DNA of 10,000 bases, taken from Penaeus vannamei. Taxonomy: Eukaryota; Arthropoda; Malacostraca; Decapoda; Penaeidae. Under the pieces are notes generated by a model. It made no database searches. It was not told the origin of the DNA and was given only the letters and a program-made list of their open reading frames with translations. The translations under genes were made by a program, and so were the position numbers. The stretch spans positions 26,064,564-26,074,563 of the forward strand of contig NC_091557.1 of assembly GCF_042767895.1 (NCBI RefSeq), in the 5' to 3' direction. This document shows positions 1 through 9,173 of this stretch, piece by piece (the stretch's first letter is position 1; each line of letters starts with the position of its first letter).

Positions 1-102
1 ACAAAATACAAGAATATATAAAGGAATCAAATAAATACTATTAGATTTCCATTTTTCAAATCTACCTACCTGTGCATCTCTTAATCAGTATATCTATTCA
101 CA

Positions 103-274
<172 letters not shown>

Positions 275-407
275 GTTTTCCCTTCTCCCTAACCAGGTAG
301 CTAGATACATATCGACATAGAAATTTAGATACACATGCAGATATACATGCATTCATAATACATTCATATAACCACGTAATAACTCTTTATGCTGATTACC
401 AAACAAA

Positions 408-428
408 GAAGAAGAAGAAGAAGAAGAA
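408..428. repeat. (GAA)7 microsatellite
   Basis: Seven perfect GAA units, preceded by CAAA and followed by AACACAAC. It is short and isolated within otherwise unique sequence. Confidence 0.95.
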
Positions 429-654
429 AACACAACAAAGAATAGGAAACAAGTTGCAACCTCTTGCTAGCATTGCAACTCCTCAGGCTCTATTTCCGAC
501 ACCATTTCTCTCGAGGCCAAAATACGGACACGAAACTCAAATATGCAAACGAGGAGGCAGAGTAAAAGGAGAGAAAAATAACCTGACAACCTTACTCCAG
601 CGCCTTTGCCAGAACAGATGGCCGGGGAAGGAAAAGTTGGGGAGAGAGCCTTCA
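429..654. other. Unique sequence, no gene recognised
   Basis: This is mixed-composition DNA between the GAA repeat and the polypyrimidine run. A 62-codon open frame on the minus strand (467-655) has no recognisable domain. The plus-strand frame starting at 454 runs straight into the CT and TA repeats downstream, so its length is an artefact. I see no tRNA-like or rRNA-like segment and no recognised retrotransposon motif. Confidence 0.6.
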
Positions 655-2220
<1,566 letters not shown>

Positions 2221-2228
2221 CCCTCCCT

Positions 2229-2397
2229 GATACTACTACTACTACTAATGATAGTAATCATAATAATAATAATATTGATGATAGTCATGATGATAATGAT
2301 GATGATGATAATAATAATACTGCTACTGCTATTATTTTTAATGATAATAATAATGATAACAATAACACTGGTGATCATGATAATAATAATAATAATG

Positions 2398-2446
<49 letters not shown>

Positions 2447-2478
2447 TAATAATAATAATAATAATAATAACAATAATG

Positions 2479-2518
<40 letters not shown>

Positions 2519-2632
2519 TAATAATTATAATAATAGTAACAAGAATAATAGTAATAATGACGATAATAAAGAATGATATTAACAATAACTACAACAATGA
2601 TAATGACAACAATGATAATTATAATGATAATA
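2229..2632. repeat. AAT/ATG-sense trinucleotide array
   Basis: It opens with (TAC) units (2229-2246) and becomes a long period-3 array of ATA, ATG and ACA triplets on the plus strand. The section about 2384-2520 is nearly pure (AAT)n. Divergent copies differ mostly by single transitions, and the period is kept over long distances. The resulting Ile/Met/Thr-rich open frames on both strands are not genes. Confidence 0.95.
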
Positions 2633-2757
2633 ATCATTCTCATTGTTATCATCATTATTGTTATCAACATCATCATCACTACTATCACCTTTAATGATAT
2701 CATTATCAGGATTACCATCATTACTATTGTTCCCGTTATCATAATTATCATCATTAA
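2633..2757. repeat. ATT/ATC-sense trinucleotide array (inverted relative to 2229-2632)
   Basis: The same repeat type in reverse-complement sense: TTATCATCATTATTG-like triplets replace the AAT sense at about 2633. The two blocks can pair with each other as a long imperfect hairpin. It ends at ATCATTAAG, where unique sequence starts. Confidence 0.9.
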
Positions 2758-3139
2758 GTGATGAATGGGAATAATCACATTAACAACAGACACGAAATGA
2801 AGACTGAATTCCTTCTCGTGATTTTAGCAGCTGATTAGAGCTAATTGGAAGGTCTTTGCTCCAGCGTGCCACCAGATCGGGTGTGACGACTGGTAAACAC
2901 GAGTAATCTCCAATCATTAATCATGGTGTGAAAGAGGCACTGGCACCTCGTAGGGAGGGGATGGGTGGCGGGGGGGGGAGAGGCATTCTTGCATGACTCA
3001 GCATCTCCTGATTAGCGTCTTATTATTCGGGAGAGAAATGAGATGTGTTGATGATTAAGGACTTATTTGATTTTGTCTTTGGATATTAGTTTTAAGGTGT
3101 TTGTTGCTGGGAGGCTAATCAATATCGTGGGAAGATATA
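2758..3139. other. Unique stretch with TAAT-core motifs, no gene
   Basis: About 380 bases with no credible coding frame. It contains several homeodomain-type cores: GATTAG near 2833, CTAATT near 2841, CATTAATCAT near 2918 and GATTAG near 3011. It also holds a nine-G run (2970-2978) and a perfect CNC/Maf-type motif (2993-3003). Complexity is higher than in the neighbouring repeats. A conserved regulatory element is possible, but motif matches alone do not show it. Confidence 0.5.
2993..3003 (+). promoter_or_regulatory. CNC/small-Maf (NF-E2/NRF2-type) motif candidate
   Basis: The 11 bases ATGACTCAGCA match the known half-MARE/ARE consensus exactly. A match this long is uncommon by chance in 10 kb. 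With no gene nearby and no conservation data, function is only a possibility. Confidence 0.25.
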
Positions 3140-3277
3140 TATCTATATAGGCACACGCACACACACACACATACACACACATACACGCACACACGAAAAA
3201 AAAACATATGCGCACACGCAAACACACGCACATTTCAATATGTATAAAAACACACACACACACACGTGTGTATATAT
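3140..3277. repeat. (CA)n-rich tract with A9 run
   Basis: Interrupted CA repeats (CACACGCA and ATACACAC variants) occupy about 3150-3195, followed by a run of A near 3196-3204. A second CA block at about 3249-3265 turns into GTGTGTATATATG. Its right edge abuts element B exactly at the last zinc-knuckle Cys codon, so the repeat replaces the rest of that element. Confidence 0.9.
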
Positions 3278-3331
3278 GCATTCACTTATTATGTGTTACA
3301 CACTTTCTCCTCTCTTTCCACACATTCTACA
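3278..3331 (-). other. CCHC zinc-knuckle relic in element B
   Basis: Reading on the minus strand from 3331, the residues are CRMCGKRGESV, a stop, then HIISEC. The spacing is C-x2-C-x8-H-x4-C if the stop codon counts as one residue, identical to element A. This knuckle precedes the restriction-like endonuclease in R2-group retrotransposons. All four ligand codons survive even though the frame is broken. Confidence 0.85.
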
Positions 3332-3846
3332 AAGGGAATTGTCAATATTCTTATCCTTGTAGTGTTTTACATAATTTGTCCTGATCGCCTGTTCTTGTGC
3401 AGCACATAACGCCTCCGTCTCAACCTTTTAATCACTTCTGACTCAATTCCAGGTTTTTTCTTTATCAATCATCTCCGAAATTTCCCTGGTGAATTGTCCA
3501 TACATCCTTTTTCAGTCCATTTATTTGTTTAAGCTCCAGAGCCTTCTGTGTTTGAATTCATTCTTACTGACTTTCTGTATCAATTGTACCTGATGTAGGA
3601 ACCCCCTGTATTAGTTTTTCCCGCAGAATTCATTATGTACAAACCCAAGCTGTTTTCCTCTCATCTGACGCAGTGTTGTATGCTGATCAAACCTCTGTCT
3701 CGTTCATCCCTCTTCAAGTACAGTCTATCTACATTACTCTCAGGATGAAACGCATCATACATTGTCATCGTCTTTCTTGCTCTGTCTTAGCTTTTCAGTT
3801 CACATCTCCAGTCTAGGATTCCAGCCCCGTATCTGAAGATAGCTAC
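3278..3846 (-). pseudogene. RLE-type non-LTR retrotransposon fragment (element B): thumb to CCHC knuckle
   Basis: This is a decayed reverse-transcriptase polyprotein fragment read on the minus strand. The first frame, from 3846 down, gives VAIFRYGAGILDWRCELKS, the post-RT (thumb/connector) signature of R2/R4-type elements. After a stop it continues with MTMYDAFHPESNVDRLYLKR and RGLIS, matching the family pattern HPK(S/A)DVxRLYLxRxxGGRGL. In-frame stops lie at 3787-3789, 3661-3663, 3580-3582 and 3529-3531. A frameshift between about 3529 and 3511 leads to a second frame with MYGQF, ALCAAQEQAIRTNYVKHY and the zinc knuckle, with stops at 3443-3445, 3428-3430 and 3296-3298. The 5' end joins an AAT-sense array (on its own strand) at 3847. 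The 3' end, including the whole nuclease domain, has been lost to a CA repeat. It is non-functional. It belongs to a different subfamily from element A. Confidence 0.88.
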
Positions 3847-3873
3847 TGTTATTACTATTATCATTATTATCAC

Positions 3874-3912
<39 letters not shown>

Positions 3913-3917
3913 TATTA

Positions 3918-3972
<55 letters not shown>

Positions 3973-4076
3973 CATTATTATTATTATTTTCATGATCATT
4001 ATTATCCTTATAATCATCATTATTATTATCCTTATAATCATCATGATCATTAGTATTATAATTATTATCATTATCA
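3847..4076. repeat. ATT-sense trinucleotide array
   Basis: A period-3 TTA/TCA array with a nearly pure (ATT)n core at about 3875-3970, becoming more degenerate (CTTATAATCATC units) toward 4060. Its left edge is the truncation point of element B. On element B's own strand it reads as an upstream AAT array. Confidence 0.95.
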
Positions 4077-4084
4077 TGATAATG
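4069..4084. repeat. 16-bp palindrome at a triplet-array strand switch
   Basis: CATTATCATGATAATG is perfectly self-complementary. It marks the point where the triplet array changes from ATT sense (left) to AAT sense (right), so the arrays form the arms of a larger imperfect inverted repeat. Confidence 0.85.
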
Positions 4085-4520
4085 TTCATGATGATATTAA
4101 CAATAGTGATGAAAACAATTTATAGCAATAATAATAATGATAATGATAGTGATAATATTGATACCAATGATAATAACAATATTAATAATGCTACTATACT
4201 ACTACCATTGAGAATAATAATGATGATGATGATAATAATAACAACACTAACAACAATAATAGTAAAAACAATGATGATAATGATAGAGATAATTATAATA
4301 ACAATAGTAATAATGATCATTATACTAATGATAATAATAACAAAAATAACAATAATAATGACAACAATAATAATAACAATAATAATGACAACAATAATAA
4401 TAACAATAATAATGACAACAATAATAATAACAATAATAGAGACGACAATGGCGATGATGATGATGACAATAGGGATGAGGAAGAGCATGATAATAAAAAT
4501 AACAACAACAATAATAGATA
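4077..4520. repeat. AAT/AAC/ATG-sense degenerate trinucleotide array
   Basis: A period-3 array of AAT, AAC, ATG and AGT triplets in the opposite sense to 3847-4076. It includes the 27-bp minisatellite and ends in GATAGATAAATGG just before the (GA)n tract. Hydrophobic open frames on both strands come from the triplet period. Confidence 0.93.
4351..4431 (+). repeat. 27-bp minisatellite, three perfect copies
   Basis: Three identical 27-base units lie head to tail at 4351-4377, 4378-4404 and 4405-4431. Each is four-part: AATAATAATG, ACAACAAT, AATAAT, AAC. The following 4432-4438 begins a fourth copy that breaks at a T-to-G change. Exact identity inside a degenerate array points to recent local tandem duplication. 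There are no spacers, so it is not a CRISPR array. Confidence 0.93.
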
Positions 4521-4575
4521 GATAAATGGACAGTAAAGCAGACAGAGAACGAGCGACACACATACTTACAAAGAC

Positions 4576-4772
<197 letters not shown>

Positions 4773-4803
4773 CAGCCAAAAAGACAGAGAGGTGTAAGGT
4801 GAT

Positions 4804-4833
4804 AAAAAGAAAGAAAAGAAAAGAAAAGAAAGA
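4804..4833. repeat. (AAAAG)n short repeat
   Basis: AAAAG/AAAG units form a short polypurine run between the GA tract and a GATA-like (GATA)3 stretch near 4845-4855. Confidence 0.85.
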
Positions 4834-4894
4834 CAGAAAGTGACAGATAGATAGATTCTGTTTCTCTCTTTGCATCCTTCCTTTTCACATGACT

Positions 4895-4942
4895 CCCCAC
4901 CCAGCACCACCACCCCCACCCCACCCCTCCTCCCAAACCCCC
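4895..4942 (-). other. C-rich tract; G-quadruplex motif on the minus strand
   Basis: C runs at 4913-4917, 4919-4922, 4924-4927, 4932-4934 and 4938-4942 have loops of 1-4 bases. This satisfies a four-tract G-quadruplex pattern on the minus strand and an i-motif pattern on the plus strand. Confidence 0.7.
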
Positions 4943-4944
4943 TT

Positions 4945-5106
4945 TGAGCACCCGCGCCATCTTGGCTTGGCTCCTCAGGCACGCGTCAGAGCCACATGTG
5001 AAACACGGGGGGGAGGGGGGAGGGAGAAGAGGAAGGGGTATTAGGGGGGAGGGGTGTCCACACGAGTAACGAGTGATAGAGCGTTGCCATGGTGACGTAC
5101 GCAAGG
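4945..5106. promoter_or_regulatory. CpG-containing segment with YY1-, E-box- and RFX/CRE-like motifs
   Basis: This non-repetitive segment between G-quadruplex tracts holds about ten CpGs in 160 bases. It contains GCGCCATCTTGGC (4954-4966, a YY1-type core on the minus strand), CACATGTG (4993-5000, a palindromic E-box) and GTTGCCATGGTGAC (5083-5096, an RFX X-box with one mismatch). The last overlaps TGACGTAC (5093-5100), a CRE-like half site. This looks like a TATA-less promoter or enhancer core. No adjacent exon is recognised, so assignment is tentative. Confidence 0.3.
5007..5056 (+). other. G-quadruplex-prone G-rich tract
   Basis: G runs of 7, 6 and 3 (5007-5013, 5015-5020, 5022-5024) are separated by single A residues. 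Further runs of 4-6 G lie at about 5034-5054. It meets the usual four-tract pattern on the plus strand. Confidence 0.7.
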
Positions 5107-5108
5107 AA

Positions 5109-5236
5109 CTAGGGAGGGGGGAGAGGGAGAAGAAAGAGACGTGGGCAAGGGGTAGGCGGAAGGGGGAAGGAGGAGAGGGGAAGGGGGGAAGGGGACGTGA
5201 GGGAGGGGATGTAGGAAGGGGGGAGGGGGGAGAGGA
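5109..5236 (+). other. G-rich polypurine tract with G-quadruplex motifs
   Basis: This is a nearly pure purine strand. Runs at 5177-5180, 5183-5188, 5191-5194, 5201-5203 and 5205-5208 make a clear quadruplex motif. Two six-G runs follow at about 5218-5230. The tract could equally form triplex DNA. Open frames across it encode Gly/Glu/Arg or Pro/Ser runs and are compositional. Confidence 0.7.
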
Positions 5237-5284
5237 AGGAGGTATGTTTCGAACATTTTTCACTGGCGAGCATGTGAGTTCAGT

Positions 5285-5686
<402 letters not shown>

Positions 5687-5740
5687 ACGAACGATGGAAA
5701 TACAAAACAGGAGTGAGTATACCAGACGAAACAAATCTAC

Positions 5741-5760
5741 AAAAAAAAAAAAAAAAAAAA
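5741..5760 (+). repeat. Poly(A)20
   Basis: Exactly 20 consecutive A residues, followed by GTTCATACAC and then A-rich sequence. It could be a mononucleotide repeat or an old retroposon tail. The sequence upstream (5690-5740) has no recognisable SINE or processed-gene signature, so the latter is unproven. Confidence 0.8.
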
Positions 5761-6015
5761 GTTCATACACAAAACAAAACCGAAAGAAAAACAAAGAGGA
5801 AACCCAACACTCACGCATTTACTCCCAACACCATCGAAAGATAAGACGCGTTTCTAAAAGTGAACTGAAGTAGGAATGCCTGGCAGTGTATCCAAGCGGA
5901 AGGAGTCGGGTTGACAAGCAGGTCGTTGCAGGCTGCCAGGCTGAAAAGAATAATGGAATCAAATCTTCTTCATGCGATTCGGATGCGGTGCCGTCCTGTT
6001 TGTTAGGGCCAAAGT
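5761..6015. other. Unique segment ending at a triplet array, unclassified
   Basis: About 250 bases of higher-complexity, more GC-balanced DNA. The plus strand has a stop-free frame of 48 codons (5874-6014, ending TAA at 6015-6017). The minus strand has about 60 stop-free codons over the same area (about 6020 down to 5823). Neither shows a domain I recognise. The segment stops abruptly where ATGATGATA repeats begin, as the 3' end of a retroposon with a triplet tail might. An old repeat fragment is the most likely explanation. Confidence 0.45.
5878..5941. repeat. Inverted repeat with 9-bp perfect stem, 46-base loop
   Basis: GCCTGGCAG (5878-5886) and CTGCCAGGC (5933-5941) are exact reverse complements, mostly G-C pairs. 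The flanking bases do not extend the stem. It lies in unique sequence, so it is not a by-product of a simple repeat. Confidence 0.75.
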
Positions 6016-7021
6016 AATGATGATAATGATGATGATGAAATTGAAAACTAGTATTCGGAATGTTGGTAGAAATTATAACAATAATGATGATAGAAATGAT
6101 GATATAATGTAATGATAATAAGAAAGAAATTCATGATGATAAAGATGACGATGATGATACAGGAATGAAAACATTATTGATACTGATAATAGTAATAGTA
6201 AGAGTTATAATGATGTGAATTTTAATAGGAACATTAATGATAAAAATATTGAAAAAAATAACAAAATAATAATAACAATGTTGTTAGCAATAATAAATTA
6301 TTATCAATAATGATGATACTAACAATCATGGTGATGATAATTATTTTGATAAAACGGATGATAATGATAATAATGATAGTGATAATAGTGATAATAATAT
6401 TGACTGAGATAATAGTAAAGATTATTATAATGATAATAGGGATAATAATGATAATAATAATTATTATATTAGTCACCCTTATTATCATAATGATAACAAA
6501 AATATGATGATAAAATTAATAAAAAATAATGATAAAAAGATTATAATGACAATAATAGTAATAGTAATAACGATAATCAAACTAGTAACAAAATAGGTAA
6601 TAGAAATCATCAAAAAACAATAATGATAATAGTAATGATCACAATAATGAAGATAATAATAATAACGATAATAATAATTATCATCATCATTATCACTATC
6701 TTAATCATAATGGTAATAGCAAACGTAGTAATAATAGTATTAATAGTAATCATAAGGAGGACAATAACAAGATAAAAGGTTTTTGATAATAATAAAAGCA
6801 TTCATGATTATAGTAATAATGAAAATAATGATTATAATGATAATAGTAACGGTAATAATGACACTAATGATGATAATATTGATGGTTAAAATGAATGTAA
6901 TAATAATGATCATGATAATGGTAATAACAATAATGATAATGATTATGATAATAGTAATAACAATAATAATAGTATTAACAATAATAATAATGATAATAAT
7001 AATAATAATAATAACAATAAG
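6016..7021. repeat. Degenerate AAT/ATG trinucleotide array, left flank of element A
   Basis: About 1 kb dominated by AAT, ATG, AAC and AGT triplets in plus-strand AAT sense. It is most degenerate at 6030-6250, and nearly pure at the right end (about 6985-7021). A brief sense flip to ATC/ATT occurs near 6678-6712. No gene is present; the Ile/Met/Val/Thr-rich open frames reflect the period. The purest section lies right at the junction with element A. Confidence 0.93.
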
Positions 7022-7025
7022 CTAA

Positions 7026-7574
7026 AACGTTAATCAATTCAGCAAATAAGCTATGATCGAGATACTCAGCAGCAGCAGTGATAACAGAAATGAAGGGTAT
7101 AAAATTGAAGAAGAAAAACGGAAAAAGAAAGCAGCCAGCCTGAAAAAAATATATATAGAGGAGGAAATAGCACAAAAACGAAGCGATCTGTCTATACTTA
7201 CAGAAATAGCTAATGGTGTAAACGTGAACGAACGGAAAAAGAGGAATATCTCAAGAAGATATAAGATCAAGAAGCCTGGAGAGATTGCTGTTATTAGAGA
7301 ACAACTAAAATAACAGATCCAAGCAAAGGCTCAACGGATTAGAGGATTTGAAAAACGAAGCAAGCAATTTAAGCAAAACCAAATCTTCAAAACAGATACG
7401 AAGAAATTCTACAAGGAGCTCGGTAAAGAAGAGATCAATGTGGAGGAATCACTACCTCGAGACAAAATAGAAGAATTCTGTAAAAAGACATAGGAAAATG
7501 AGAAACACCACAATGAAATTTGGTCATTGGATAAAAGAACAGGAAGAAATAACGAAAAAACATCAGGTCCAAAC
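7026..7574 (+). pseudogene. Element A: pre-RT region of retrotransposon polyprotein
   Basis: This is the segment between the lost N-terminal zinc-finger/Myb part and the RT fingers. The frame is rich in Lys, Arg and Glu (7053-7310). It continues past a TAA at 7311-7313 into QAKAQRIRGFEKRSKQFKQN and KKFYKELG, a conserved stretch of R2/R4-like elements just before the RT. A second stop, TAG, lies at 7491-7493. The frame then breaks near 7575 and coding similarity moves to another frame. The ATG at 7053 is internal to the original protein and is not a true start. Confidence 0.8.
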
Positions 7575-7827
7575 ATGGAATGATATAAATGAGAAAGACG
7601 TAATAACTACCCTAAAGAATGCCAACAGCTGGACGTAACCAGGCATTGACAAATTACCTAACTTTTAGATGAAATTTTTCAAAACGCTGCATCGAGACAT
7701 GGCAAAATCATGCAATGAACTGATGAAAAATCCAACAAAATGCCCTGAATGGTTAGCCCAAGGAATCACCTTCCTAATACCTAAAGCAAATGAGACAACG
7801 AACCCGAAGAATTATAAGCCAATAACA
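7575..7827 (+). pseudogene. Element A: RT finger motifs, cut off before the catalytic core
   Basis: This frame reads WNDINEKDVITTLKNANSW, then PGIDKLPNF (RT motif 1), CPEWLAQGITFLIPK and NPKNYKPIT (motif 2). Stops at 7636-7638 and 7666-7668 interrupt it. The second stop sits where the family usually has Trp, a TGG-to-TAG change. In intact relatives PKNYRPIT leads into Cys-Leu-Pro and then the palm with the Y/F-x-D-D aspartates. Here similarity ends at Thr (7825-7827), marking the left edge of the internal deletion. Confidence 0.88.
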
Positions 7828-7828
7828 T

Positions 7829-8104
7829 ACGAAGACAACCATCAAAGAACTGGAACAAGAAGAAACATACAAGTATCTAGGAATAGATGAAGGTAATGGG
7901 ATCCTACATGCTAAGATGAAAGAAAAAATCAGGAAAGAATAATACAGAAGAATACGTCTAGTATTAAAGAATGAATTAAATACCACTAACCGACTTGAAG
8001 CTATCAACACCTTAGCAGCCCCCGTAGTATCATACAGTGTTAACATCATTAACTGGCAAATGGCTGAAATAAGGTTTAGGTTTAAAGATATGGATATTTC
8101 TGAC
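7829..8104 (+). pseudogene. Element A: RT thumb/connector after the deletion
   Basis: Similarity resumes with TIKELEQEETYKYLGIDEG. YKYLGI is the motif directly after the palm in this group. It then gives MKEKIRKE, a stop at 7940-7942, and RRIRLVLKNELN followed by AINTLAAPVVSYSVNIINW, equivalent to the RYGAGILDW segment of element B. The frame differs from that of the finger motifs, so the deletion also shifted the frame. A 6-base duplication (GGTTTA twice, near 8073-8084) probably caused the next shift. Confidence 0.87.
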
Positions 8105-8489
8105 TAGGGAGCGCATGCACCATCCTAAAGCTGATGTTCACAGAATATACCTGCGAAGATCATCTGGTGGAAGAGGATTAACCCAATTAGAACTGACATA
8201 CCAAGCATCAACGATTGGACTTAACACCTGCCTTGAAGACACATATGATCGACTTCTTAAACTTGTATACCAACACGAAAAAGAAAAACAGAAATTTAAG
8301 AAAGAAAAAGTACCACCGATTTCTAAAATGTAAGAAGAAACAACGGCGAACTACGCCAAAAGATCTAAGCAAGTTGCAAAACAAGAAGCCCAAATATATC
8401 TGAAGGAAACCTGGGAAGGAAAGCCAATGCATGGCCAATACCCAGAAAGACTGAATCAGGCCGACGTAGATCAGGAAATGGCAACCTGA
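8082..8489 (+). pseudogene. Element A: HPKADV/GGRGL connector and linker
   Basis: The frame reads LTRERMHHPKADVHRIYLRR and SGGRGLTQLELTYQASTIGL, the strongest family signature between RT and nuclease. It then has a Lys-rich linker with a TAA at 8331-8333, and KETWEGKPMHGQYPERLNQA, which matches the MHGQ(Y/F) motif also seen in element B. It ends at a TGA at 8487-8489, where similarity passes to another frame. The ATG at 8115 is internal. Confidence 0.87.
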
Positions 8490-8503
8490 AAAGCTCAGGA
8501 TGA

Positions 8504-8890
8504 AAATCTGAAGCTGAAGGCTTGATTATCGCTGCACAAGATCAAAGCTTAGCAACCCGATCACACCACCATCGGATCCTTAAAAAAGAGACCAGCCCGG
8601 TGTGTAGAATGTGCAATCAATTCGAGCAAACTGTAGACCATATGATACCCGAGTGCCCAGAACTAGCAAAAACGGAGTATATCCAACGTCACAACAACGC
8701 AGCTGCTTACATCCGCTGGAAAATCATGAAGAACTACAACATCAAAGCTACACAAAAGTGGTATGAGCATAAACCCGAAACCGTCACGGAAAATGAAAAT
8801 GTTACCATCTTGTGGGATATGCAAATTCATACAGATAAGACGATAGCCGCCAACAAACCGGGCATCGTTGTCAAAGATAAAAAAAACTGA
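8504..8890 (+). pseudogene. Element A: CCHC knuckle and first part of the restriction-like endonuclease
   Basis: This frame begins just after a TGA at 8501-8503 with SEAEGLIIAAQDQSL, equivalent to ALCAAQEQ in element B. The knuckle CRMCNQFEQTVDHMIPEC (8603-8656) has C-x2-C-x8-H-x4-C spacing. After KTEYIQRHN and YIRWKI comes the nuclease entry ILWDMQIHTDKTI and then KPGIVVKDKK. Relatives have Lys/Arg-Pro-Asp at this point. Here the first catalytic Asp is Gly (GGC, 8861-8863), one transition from GAC. The frame ends at a TGA (8888-8890) after a run of eight A, which probably suffered slippage. Confidence 0.87.
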
Positions 8891-9173
8891 AGAACTGTAC
8901 CATCATTGATATGGCCTTCTCATAAGGAAGAAACTCGTCAATCAAAGCAATTGAAAACTAACCACGTATAAAGATCTGGAAATTGAGATTCAAAAGATGT
9001 GGAGCATGAAAACTGAAGTGATACCTGTTATAATTGGAACATTAGGATTAGTGAAAAAAGGACTGGATAAATACACCAATAAGATTCCTGTTAACATCAG
9101 CATCTGTGAAGTGCAGATGATAGCCCTCCTTGGCACTGCCCACATTCTACATAAAGTGCTGTCAATCAACTGA
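8890..9173 (+). pseudogene. Element A: C-terminal half of the restriction-like endonuclease with native stop
   Basis: Two frames are needed. The first (from 8890) gives CTIIDMAF, supplying the second acidic residue (Asp codon 8908-8910), then stops at 8923 and 8959. The second (from 8967) is uninterrupted: YKDLEIEIQKMWSMK, then VIPVIIGTLGLVKKGLDKY, then ALLGTAHILHKVLS to a TGA at 9171-9173. This tail, ending in a G-T-A-x-I-L-x-x-V-L pattern, is the usual C-terminus of the family, so the stop is probably the original one. Confidence 0.87.

Noticed and set aside
4351..4431. Direct repeats considered as a CRISPR array
   Set aside because: The units are contiguous with no spacers, in eukaryotic microsatellite DNA.
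5690..5760. Poly(A)20 considered as the tail of a processed pseudogene or SINE
   Set aside because: The upstream sequence is only the (GA)n tract and about 50 bases of unique DNA. No coding remnant, tRNA-like box or target-site duplication could be seen.
7053..7313. An 86-codon Lys/Glu-rich frame considered as an independent small gene
   Set aside because: Past its stop the same frame continues into the conserved pre-RT stretch of element A, so it is part of a broken polyprotein.
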